DNA from: Tyto alba
Taxonomy: Eukaryota; Chordata; Aves; Strigiformes; Tytonidae
Assembly: GCF_018691265.1 (NCBI RefSeq)
Contig: NW_024881296.1
Location: forward strand, 9,207,427 to 9,271,426
Reading direction: 5' to 3'
DNA: 64,000 nt
Shown: positions 13,115 through 25,100 of the stretch, piece by piece
Numbering within the stretch: position 1 is the first letter of the stretch
How the letters are laid out: the number at the start of each line of letters is the position of its first letter
Notes under the pieces: model-generated
Database searches by the model: none
Told to the model about the DNA's origin: nothing
Seen by the model: the letters and a program-made list of their open reading frames with translations, nothing else
Made by a program: the position numbers and the translations under genes

Positions 13115-16100
13115 CTGCAGATGACATAATTTTCTTGCTTTCTTGAACATTTGAGTAACAGAATTTGAACTGAAACAAGCATTTAAAAATTGGCAAAATC
13201 AAAGGCTAGATCATTTCTATACTACAGTCCACCTTTGGTGTGAGAGCATTCATCTAAGGAGAATGTTCTCACAATTATGCAGTTGCATGAGATTTGACTA
13301 CAACCTTCTTAATGTCAATGTATTTCCTCAGTTAATGGTGACGTTATTTCCTTAAGAGACCTAATTTTACATCTGAAACTGTCAGGGCTAGGATTTTCAG
13401 AAATAATGCAAAACTTTGTGCTCTGCTTTTGGAGGTTCGAGAGGAAATTTGTTATGACAGCTCTAAAAACATTGTGTTACATGGTTTCTGTTACGTACGT
13501 ATGTATTTTTAAAAATTAATCTCAAAGTAAAAATAAGGTTTGAAAATTATAACCTAAATGTTTATGATATTATAGTAAGGTATGAGATGAATTCTGTTAA
13601 CTGCAAAATAATCTGACATTCTAGTCATAGTACATAATGAAAATCATGACATGCTGAAAAATTCTGAAGGTACTAATATTTGCAATGCTCACTTGTTCTG
13701 AGTTTTCTTCTAGGAACTAGGCCACTTGAACTCCTCCCCCATATGTTCTGGTAACATAACTTCCATGTTGCCTCCAAAACTGGTTTTATAATTAAGACTT
13801 TTTCTGGTTTTGAGGGAGTCAGTTATACAAGATTATATAATTATGCTGTGCTTTAGTTATCTTGAGAGGCGCACAGTAGGTTTAGCTTTTAGTATGTAAA
13901 TGTACTTTTGTGATTTTATGTGGGATGCCTGCTTGCCAGATTTTAAGCTTTATATGGCTTGACTGGGGTGAGGATATTCACTGTTTTAATTTACAGTGGT
14001 AGGTCTACAATGGGGAGAAATACTGGATTATATTACACCTTTTAAATAAGAATACTTGGCTGCATCTATTCACCTAAAATAATTCTTTTTATAAGGTAGA
14101 CTGCTAGCAAGGAAGAAAAGCCATGCCATGTTAATCACACCAAAATTAAGTTCACCTTCAACATTGAAGTTGTCAGCTGCATCTACAGGTTTTTTCTTGA
14201 ATGTGTTGCAATAAAGATTTGATGCCATAAACTATTTTCAGTAAGATTCCTGTTTTCACTTTTTTCTTATCTTTGAACTAAAAATGCTATGAAAACTGAA
14301 TAAGGGCATTAAATATATAAATAGCAGTTGTGAGTTGTTTGTACAAATTAGATTAGAAATTGATTCAGTTCCTGATCTTCACTGAAGCAAAAGAGAAAAT
14401 GAAGATTTGTCCAAGTATAAATGTATCTGAGAGTAGACCATGTTAGAAGTGAGATATCGCAGGAACTGAATGAATAATGCAATGCAAAGTCTTCAGCTGT
14501 CTCTTCAATACATACATTAAGATTAGATTAGTCTTTCACTCTGAAATATATTCCAGATGGGATTAACTACTCCTACTAATATTGTAAAGGCTTTAAAACA
14601 TAGGTAATAAAAAATATGATAGGTCAAGTTAGTAATCTGATATTTCCAAGTGAAGACTTTTGGAACCAGATAATACAGTTTTTTTGAGTATTTTTTTTTT
14701 TTAAGAGCATGCATTTTATTCTAATATTCTACAGTATGATATTAGAAGAGTCAACATGTTGTCCTGAAAATATATGCTTCCTTTCATCTGTTAGTCATTA
14801 AGAAAGAATTTTCACTCATTTTTGTTATAAACTCTGCATATCATACTTGTTTTGGTATTTGTGTTAAATTAGAACACTTCTGCTTTACTGCACTGAGTAT
14901 CTCCAATGAAATTGGAGCAGGTCCAGTTGTCTTTAATATAGACAATCTAAAAGTGGATCAGACCAAACAGGCATTGTATATCCATATGTGATTTTTTCTG
15001 GAATAGAGGGAATTTGAACTTAGAACAAAAAGTGTTTGATAATTAGCATTCAGATGCTGCAGTAATTGGAGAAGTTGTTGTGGCAGCTGGGTCTAATTGA
15101 TACCATTAATTTACTATTGAATGTTTAAATCTTCAAAGTATTTTTACTTCTGTTATTGGAAAGGGTAAGACTAGACAATGAACCCTGTATACTATTTTAA
15201 AGAAAATTAAGATTATGAATCTACCTACACAAATCTGAAAAGTCCAAGGTTATGGCTACCACACTTACAATGTGGTATCATTTCATATTGGATTACTGTT
15301 CATGTTGTTAAAAGTGTCTTTCAGTGCTACAGTGAGAGGTGGAAAAATGTATGTTACCAAGTTTTGAACGTAGTAGTTTCCCTGCGTTTTCAGATCACTG
15401 GTACACAATACAGTTGTCAATCTTGTTACAGATTACATCTTTAGATCGAGGATCCCTTTTTTAACACTTTTCTTGTCTCCCTAGGTACTTTTACCATATT
15501 CAAGTGACTCCAGCCTATCTAGTTGGCAGATTGGGTGTATTGTTCTCCTGCTGTGTTGCTACAGGGCATATACGCCTTCAGCTTGCTCTCATGACCCTTA
15601 CGTTTTTATCCTGTTTTATCAATATTGTTACTGTCAATATTGGAAGTGTACATTTATTGCAGTCCAGATCATACCACTGCCAAATTCAGTTTTAATATGT
15701 TCTCTTATTTGTAGTTGAGACTTTCTGCTTATACCTTCAGGGCTACAGAATCACTTTGTGAGTTCATGGTTAGCTCATCATATCGTGATTGTGACTTTTT
15801 TTTGGAGCCACTGCACAGAACAGGAGAATTGTCTGTAATATCTGTACAGGGTCCCTTGCATTTTCTGTTTACATATGTATTACTCTCTCTTCAAACATAC
15901 TAACACACTTTGAAACTTGTTTAACAGATAAATCAAATTCTCACTGGATCTGTTGTCTTCCACCTTTACTCTAAATTTCAGTCCTTGAGTAATCTGTACA
16001 CTTTATTGGTGATGACAGCGTATGTTCCTCCAGATCCCTGGAAAAAGCATTAAATAGCATGGGGATGAAAGGTGATGGTGCTGTAGGTTGTCAGGGGTTA

Positions 16101-19100
16101 AAATGAGAGATCTGAATAAAGTCAGATGACTACAGCCATGACTGAAGTCACTGGGAATTTCAGTCCTCATTTTAATTCAGATATTCTTGAGAAATAAAAA
16201 ATAAAACTACCTTCCAAATAACAACTATTTTAAAACTAACCACTGTTTCTTCTGGCAGAGTAACTCGGTCTTAACAAGGGTGGGAATCTAAAATCTGAGT
16301 TTAAAGTAAAAATTTAAAAATCTTTGTTGACATGTGACTGTTCATAACATTCTTCATATCTTTTTATCCCTCTGTAAGAAGACTGCACAGCCCAATTTCT
16401 GTCCTTTATAAGAAAAGTTTTTTGTTGGTGTTTCTTTTTGAGGAGGTCTACAGTTTCTCTGGCTGTATTGGCCTTTTTACTTTTGTTTTTAATAGAGCTA
16501 TACCTTGAACCAAATGCAAGTAACCATAATATAAGTTGGTCTGAAAGTAACAACAACAACAAAAAAATTCGTGAACCAAAGGTATTTTAGTCCTTGCTGG
16601 TGCATAACAATGGAACATGTGCAAATCTATGAATGCGTATCTTTCCATAGGTAGGTTTACAGTGCTACATTTTTCTTTTAGTAGAAGAGAGCATGTCAAA
16701 GAGCAGAAGATTCATGCTATGGATCTTTCTTTGCAAGGGTTAAGCTGAATGTTTGGAGCCATAGCTTGGATACAGAGAGACAGAATGATGTGAGATGTAC
16801 AGCACAAATAAGAATTGCATGTCTCTAGGTTTAAGACTGATTCTCATCTTTCCCTCATTGCTCTGATTTTTCTCACTGTGGCATAAACTGTAACAACTGG
16901 CAATGATGAACCACATGTGTAATATTTGTCAAATCTGGAAGATCCCAAAGTAAGTGGTGACTTGATCCAGTACACATGGAAGTCTATTTTATTGCCCCAT
17001 TGCAGGGAACCATTTTAAGGCTAATGATTCATGATGGAAATGACTGCTGCTTTACTGGGATTGGAATTGCATTTAATTGAGGGGCCACTGGAGATTTAGT
17101 GTTTCTTACTTTTCTGCACATTTTAGTTTCATGTTAGTTTCTATTTGTTTGGTCTTTGAAGAACATCATTGTGGCTCCCAGTATAGCTGTTGTATACACA
17201 AAGAAAATTATACACAGTGAGCCAGTAGACTGGGAATTTACCTCTACTCTCTAATTCAGAAGTATATGAATTCATTAGTTCATATTTTTTTTTCTAACAG
17301 AAGAAACAGAAAACTGTAAATATGGAGAGCATATTTTATGTATATATGTGTGTAGTGTGAAGTCTTCACCTCTTCACTGAAAACCAGTAGTTTATCCAGT
17401 TTGTTTGAATTTGTAAGTGTTGATCATCACATATTTATTAATAAAATTTCAAATTACTTTACAGTTCTTTTCCCATCCTTTCTGATTTTTACTACATTCA
17501 CTTATTTTGGAAAATCTAGAGATACATCAATCCTGTTTTGGTTTTGTTTATCATATACAATGATTTTTGAAATTATTACATGTTTCTGAGCAATATGTTA
17601 GGAAGTATTATGTGCAGTTGTGATTTTATGTAGACTTTGAATAAGAAATTTTTCTTTTTTTTCCAGGAATTCTAGAGGTTTTGCACTGTGTGTTGGTGGA
17701 AAGCCCAGAAGCTCTAAACATTATTAAGGAAGGACATATTAAATCAATCATCTGTCTTTTGGACAAACATGGAAGAAACCATAAGGTAGGGAAAGAATAG
17801 ATAAGTATATTTAGGCAGATGTCTGTGAACAAAGCAAGCACATTGTTATGTGCAGAAATTAGATTTCAAGTACTTTAATACTGTATTCATAATTAGGAAG
17901 GAAACTTTTCTGAAAAGGAATATGAGCAGTTTGAAGAAGCAAAGGTGAGCGTTATCTTCTTTTTGATGAAAACGTTGACATGCACTAATTATCAAGGGAA
18001 ACAGGAGGAGTATATCTTAATATTGTTAGGAGAATTTCAGAATTGTAAAATAAAACTATTGTGTTGGATGAATTAGGTATCCTTACGTATCTTCCAGTAA
18101 CAAGGTATATAGCATTATATTGTCTAAAGTAATTTTTAGTGACTATAAAAAATACTTAAAATAAAAAGAATCTATTTTTTTCTTTTCCAGGTTTTGGATG
18201 TTTTATGTTCTCTCTGTGTTTGTCATGGAGTTGCTGTGCGATCTAATCAACATCTAATCTGTGATAATCTCCTGCCAGGAAGAGATCTGCTCTTACAGAC
18301 ACGCCTTGTCAACCATGTGAGCAGGTAACAAGAAATAATCTCTATCTATGAATGTCCTGTTTTGGGCTGGAATAGTTAATGTTCATTTCTGGTAACTAGA
18401 ATAGTGCTGTGTTTTAGATTCAGCATTGTATTTGGTATGAGAAGAATGCTGATAGCACACTGATGTTTTCAGTTGTTACTGAAATTTCAAGAACTCTCCA
18501 ACTCCCCATGTCCTGCCCGTGTGCAAGTGCACAAGAAGCAGGGAGGGAGCACGGCCCGAGCACCAGACCCAAACTGGCCAGTGAAATATTCCATATCATG
18601 GAACGTCATGCTCACTGTATAGAGGAGGGGTGGTTGGGAAGGGGCTCTCTCTCTCTCTCTCTCTCTCTCACTTTGGGGATTGCGATTGCAGGATCTTGGT
18701 ATTTCGGGATCGCTGGCCAGGAACGGCCTGGGTATTGGTCAGCAGGTGATGAGCAATTACATTGTGCACTGCCCATTTATATTTTCTATTGCTGTCATTG
18801 TTTTCATTTTATTACCATTATTAAACTGTTCCTATCGCAGCCTGTGAGTCTCCCTTTACCCCTCCAATTCCCTTCCCCATTCCCTGGTCGGGGGGGAGGG
18901 TGTGTGAATGGCTGCGGGGTGGTTGGCTGCTGACCCGGCTCCAACCACAACAGTGAGCAAAGCAGAATAAAACTTGTGGTTAAAAGAAATAGTCATTACA
19001 GAAAACCTGGTTTACTTCCAAAACTTTTGTAAAAATATTTTATTCTTATTAGGATTTTAAGTACTCTTTGCAATATTGATTAGAATCAAAACATGGGTCA

Positions 19101-22100
19101 GAGAGAGGTGCCACAAGCTAAAGCTGCTCTAAACTGCTTTAAGTCTGTGAAACTGTAGTCTCTTCCAAAGATTCTTTTCTAGATCTAGCTGCACTTTGAA
19201 AGTAATGTCAGCCAGTGTCCTGTGATTGCCTTTACATTTGTGATCTTGTGAGAATTTCCTAATCAGCTTTGGTCAAAATCAAGAACTTCACCAGTGCCTG
19301 GGATATTTAGGGCATAGCCTCACCCTTCCTTCCACTGGTAAAGTTTTAGAAGCTACCTTCCAGCAGACATTAATAACAAGATGAAGCTAGTAGCATCTTC
19401 AATTAGCAAAGTAATGCTTACAAAGTAAGTGTTTATCCAGAGTTTGAATTTATGCTGGGGCAGAAGAATCTGGCTTTACATGAAGATTTGTGGGATCTTT
19501 CTTTGTCTCAAACTGATGTCTATTTTAAAAACTCTGTCACTGAGAATGAAATTTGAAACATAGACATAGTACTTAGAATTCAGAGTTTGTCAGATTTACT
19601 AGATGCTGAAAACATAAAAAATCCAGAACTGTATATTATAAGGAAGCCTTTTCAAGTCTAAAGGTGAAATGAACTTGACAATTTTATAGCTAATACATTC
19701 AGTCACTTTTGTCATAACCACATGAGACTTGAATTCCCCAAACACATCCAATAATACACCAACATATATAACACATGGAAAGATGGTGTAATGAGAATCA
19801 TTCCATGTCAGCAATAAATCTGAACAGCTGATAAACTAAAATCACTAATGAAAACTTTAGTGAAAAATGCATGAGAATAATTTTTAAATGTATGGGTACT
19901 TACTGAGTCCCTGAGCTGACTCTGGATTTCATACAGGGAAGGTAGAGCTATCCTTCCCAAATATGGCTGTAGGGAAAGCAAATGTAGTTAATACATATTT
20001 TTGCTCTGCATTAGGAAGTTGTGAATGAGAATATTCGTATCCTTGCAGTTATAAAGAAAAAAAACATTATTTTTTTCCAAAGCCAGAAAGACCAATGGAA
20101 CACTGAAGACATTTAGTGATAAGACTGTGACTTGCATACCTCCCACCAAAGATAACTGGCAAAGGAACTTTCTAAGATATTGCTGTTTACCATAATTTTC
20201 CAGGGGACTGGAAAATTCTGTTCACAGATCTCTATTTAACAGAAGTTGGATGATTAGGTTGATTAAATTGTGGAGTCTGGACAAAGGCGTAATAAAGCTG
20301 ATACTGTGTTCGGGCAGAAAAGATTCAGTTGGGGATCTTACCAATAACTTACAAATGATTTGACTTTTCTGAAAGAGAGCTTTTGTTGAACAGGTTTTGT
20401 TTATATTTTTAAGGAGATTATATGTTTGAATTTTAACAAAGTGAAAAGTATCTATACTTAAACGTTTGGGAAAAGACAACCCATATACCTCTAGAAGGAA
20501 GGTGTATTGGTCTTATGTGATAAAACGAGTTATAAGCAATCAGATCAGTAAAGTCTGCTTTTACACTGACTTGTATTTAACAACCTGTGTCAACCCTTCT
20601 TCCTTCTCTTGCATTCCCTACACCAGAAGGTGTAATGTGCACTGGGACTGGCTTAGAGCTACATCTTTTTTGATTAGGCAGCTTGTATGTAGAAAGAAAA
20701 CATTTATAGAAGTTATAACCCAATCCAGTGGAGGGATGTGAAAACTAGATACATTAAGCCTAGAAGTCTAAAAGATCTTTAGCAATATGGGTAAACCAAC
20801 CTATATAAGAGGACATATATCTAGCATTGATTTTGGATACTTCTGTACTCTACGGCTTTAAATCAAGATTGAATGCCTTTCTTAGTGCAAAGCTGACACA
20901 GTAATTATTGTCTGGAGACAGATTTTTTGGGATGAGATTCTAGATTCAGTATTATCCCCAAAATCAGATTAAAAAAGCATAGATTTCTTTCCTTTTTTTT
21001 TTCCTTCATGACCTTTAGATGTATGACTCCACATATTGCTATTTAACTAGATATTGAATAAGCACAGTAATAGTCTTGCCTTTCAAGTATGCTTGTGAAG
21101 TACTTTAAAATCATCATCAGTAGAGACAACAAATTGATATTAAGGATTGGTACAATCACTACAAATTACTGAGTTATACAAGACTTAGAGTAAGGAAGGA
21201 AGAGGTACAAGAGAATTTTGAAATAGGTTGACACTTTTGTATCTTTGTAAATGCTGTTTTCTTGAATGGTTAATCAGTATTATAGGATGCAGTTTTCTAT
21301 GTAAAATGAAACCTGCAGTGTGTACTCACTACATGTCTATTGGTAACTTGTGAATAGCTGTCATTTCTGTTTGTAGGATTTAGCATCTATTAAATGTTCA
21401 AACACATAAAATATTATTAGTAGTATCTGAGTAAGGATACGTTCGGTTACTGAAAGAAACACTTTTTTACTTGAACTGTATAGAGCGTTTTTCACCGGAA
21501 TAAATAAATAGATAAATAAGTTAATACATAAATATGCTGTCTTCTGGGAGCTAACGTCAGATATTGCTGAGAGGGTGCCACAACTTGTGAAGAGCATAGA
21601 CTACTATCCATTGCTACAATTTCATGTGGGCATGAATGGCACTGCAAGCTGGAACCTGGGCAGAGTCAAGGAAGACTACAAAGCCCTAGGGGTGCAAGCG
21701 AAAAAGTATTGGTTCCCAAGTTATCTTTTCTTCCATTTTACCAGTTAGAGGAAAAGGTGCAGTCAGAAATAAATGTACAATGAAAATCAACTTCTGGCTT
21801 TGTGGCTGGTGCTGTCATGAGTGTTTTGGCTTTTAAGACAACAGGTTATTCTTCAGTGACTACAACCTGTTAGGGAGGGATGGGATCCACCTGTCTAGAA
21901 GAGGGAAGGGAATCTTTGGCATCAGGCTGGCCAACTTGGTGAGGTGGGCTTTAAACTGAAGGACTTGGAGGGCGGGGTCCAAAGTGGCAACATTCACACC
22001 ATTGTAACCAACTAGGGAATAAGGCAGGCCAACCAGAGCACTGACAATGTTCCTTAGCTGCCTCCCAAGATGAGAACCAGAAGACCAACCACCTCAAGTG

Positions 22101-25100
22101 CCTTCCAATGCATGGACCTATCAAGGTCCCTTCCAACCTGATATTCTATGATTGCTTCTATTGTTGTAGTCACAGAAAACAAGCATAAAATTTGAGCTTA
22201 ATGAAACATCTGCAGTAGTTCATGATGTTCTTGAGATAAGTTTTTAATAACCACTTTTATTCTTTCTATTTAAGCATGAGACCCAATATCTTCTTGGGGA
22301 TTAGTGAAGGCTCTGCCCAGTACAGAAAATGGTACTATGAACTTATGGTGGACCATCTAGAGCCCTTTGTCACCGCAGAATCAACTCATCTACGAGTGGG
22401 CTGGGCTTCAACAGAGGGCTACTCACCATATCCAGGGGGAGGAGCAGAATGGGGAGGAAATGGTGTTGGTGATGACTTGTATTCCTATGGCTTCGATGGC
22501 CTGCATCTGTGGTCAGGTATTCTCCTGTTTTGTTTTGTGTTGTTTTGTTTTGTTTTTTAAATACCAGAACGTTGTTTGCAATTACAGTGGTTTTCAACAG
22601 CAACAAAATGAATCAGATGTTTCAGCTGACAATAGGAATATACAGACACAGAACCCTATATCAAAATATGCTTTAAGTTGACATTGCATATTGAAAAAAA
22701 TGTTTTATACAAAGTAATGAAGATAGACTAATAATTTATGTTTCAGTGGGGAATTATCTTTGGATTTTTTTCATCATAACTCTAAAGAATTTATTAATAA
22801 CTTCAAAGGTGCAAAAAATTAACTTTGACAAGTGGTCATCTGGATTTGTAATTTCTCTGTGACAGTGTAAGAACAGCCCGAAAGACTTAATTCACAGGAC
22901 TCTCTTTTGTTTGTTTGTTTGTTTGGTTTTTTTAAGGATTTTTAATATGCATCTTTAGTTTAGAAGTTTACAGATACTTTAGAGGTGAAGAAAACTTTTA
23001 AGTATGCTTTTTGCCATACATTTTAAAACCAGATATTTTTCTGTAGTGATGTTTTATTTACATACATTAATACTGACTGTTTATTGCAAGACTTCCAGAA
23101 TCATATTGCTATCTTGCATATGGTGTGTTTAGTCAGGTATTAATCTTTAAAATGTTTTTGGCCCAGCTTGGATCAATTTGTTAATAGTAATTTCTGTATG
23201 CAGATCCTAGTGTTAAAGGAAGCTGAGCTGAGTATCTAAGATAATTCTTTTTAATGTTGATTCTGCAAATATCGTATTCTCTCTTCAAACTGGGTGAGCT
23301 CAGCAAAATCATAATAATAAGAATGCAAGCTTGTTCTCTTTTTCTTAATCTTTTTCACATAATTTAACTTTTGTGAAAAGATTCCCAGATATCATTTAAG
23401 ATGGGTAGTCCTACATTTGGACAGTCCTAAACTTCTCGAAAAAAGTTTCTATTGTGGTTTCACATTGTTAAGAAAAAATATTTTCCTTTGATTTTGAGAC
23501 ATTATGGGGCAGTAAGGAACTGTAGAACTGACTGAAAACTGGGTTAGGCTCATTGGATTGGCAATTCTTGCCACTATGACGGTATGAGCAAGTTTTCTAA
23601 GGCTCCCTAGCAGACAAGAGAGGCATTTTACTGAGTCAGCTGTATGTATCATTCAAGGTTTTTGAAGTTTTAAGGCACTGTGGCTTGGTACTTGGAGAAG
23701 AATACAGTTTTACATTTCAAAAGAATTTTCCAATCAAAATAGCAATGGGTTGTATTATTAAGTAATAGCATATCGACTGGAGTGGCATCTTAGGAAAGTA
23801 GCTGCCACTTTGCCTCTCAAGTATAGTGAGAATTACTTTGGAACAATGATGCATAAATAATGGTATCATTAAAGCTGTGTCATAACTGAGTTTGTCAGAT
23901 AAAGTATTATTATAGGAGAACCAGGAAATAATGAGCCAACTGAAATAAATTTGTAGTTAGGGTCCCTTATAAGAAGGAAATAAAAGATTACCAAAAATCA
24001 AAATGATTTTCTACCCACTGTGAACTTTTTAATCAGAAATATTACAAAAGAATAAATGAACAATTGTTTGGGTATCTCAAGTCAGTAATCTAGCCCAGTC
24101 AAAAATGTAAGACCACCTTTGTCTATGCATTTTTTTATATATTAATCACTGTTGTGAAGGTGGCTGGTAAGTTTGAAAAGATTTCTGTCTTCATTGATAT
24201 TCTCATGCAACACATACCTGTCAGACTTGGAAGGACTTTAAGTAGTTGAATGTTAAATATCATGGCCTTTCTTTTTCTTCCACAATCCCTGCGTCTTGGT
24301 ATGTCTCTGCAATGACATTTTAAAAATAATTTGAACATGAAGCATTTACTGCATTAATGAATAGCAACAACAATTTCTACTCCTGAGTTTCTGATCTGGG
24401 CCAGGTCTTTACCAGAATCACATTTAGTTTACAATTTTTCTTCAGTCCTTTAATTACTTCTCTAATATGGAGAAGTGGAACTCAGATTTTTAAAGCCTAA
24501 GGCCAGAAAAGGCATTTACATCATTTGGTCTGACTGTGTGTTCATCAATGACCAGCACATATTTCTTTTAACAGTCTTGCATTGACCCCAATAACCTGTA
24601 TTTGGCTAAATTTTAACATCTAAAATGGCATCTAGTTGCAAGTAGTATGCCTTGAGGAGATGAAGTATCCACTTTTCATTGATAGGTCTTTTAGAGTTTA
24701 ATTATATCAAATAATTGTCCCTTCCTGTGAACTCAGCTGTTGTGATGTTTTTCTCTGCTATTCTCTACTGTGCTCTTTGAATTTTGGGATGTAGAGCTAG
24801 TAGAAGGTAGTTTCCTTGGAAGCCATTCCTTACGCTGTGACTGCTACTCTGTTTCTCAGCAGTGTTCCCTATAGATTTCTTAATTTGTGAGGGGCCATTA
24901 GGATTATTCCATTTCATTTCCCTGTCTTTGCTCATGGAACTGTCTGTTCTTACATCAGTCAAGCTAAGGACATCCTGTCTTGGAAGGGTGTAGGGAAGCA
25001 GCAAGAGCATCTGAAAACTATTGTGGTTTTGTTTCTTTTTTTTACCCCGACTGTACTGCTGACTGCCCTTTCAAGAGGGGCAGATTGCACAAGAGTGTCT

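Larger units (their letters stand above)
8658..17666. other. Intron c-d
   Basis: A 9.0-kb intron. It contains a poly-T run at about 9917-9936, a solo LTR at 11636-12709 and a (TTA)n microsatellite at 13022-13112. Nothing else recognisable. Confidence 0.88.
18353..18952 (+). mobile_element. Solo LTR, avian ERV type, sense orientation
   Basis: About 600 bp, starting TGTCCTGTTTTGGGCTGGAA and ending CCAACCACAACA. The order of motifs (GCTGTGTTTTAGATT, GCACACTGATGTTTTCAGTT, ATATTCCAT...ATGACGTCATG-like segment, then ATTAAACTGTTCCTATC and a G-rich end) matches a common avian ERV LTR in the forward direction, from memory. A poly(A) signal ATTAAA lies at 18820-18825 and a (CT)n tract at 18645-18669. 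The flanks (ATGAA and GTGAG) agree at only three of five bases, so a target duplication is possible but eroded. No internal retroviral genes remain. It starts 28 nt downstream of a RYR2 donor. Confidence 0.82.
18325..22274. other. Intron e-f
   Basis: A 3.95-kb intron with transposons close to both splice sites: an LTR from 28 nt after the donor and a CR1 remnant ending about 122 nt before the acceptor. The middle is AT-rich unique sequence. Confidence 0.88.

Noticed and set aside
12937..13202. Poly-Asn and poly-Ile open frames
   Set aside because: Translations of the (TTA)n microsatellite.
18463..18933. 156-codon open frame
   Set aside because: It lies entirely within the ERV LTR, includes the (CT)n run and has no protein homology.
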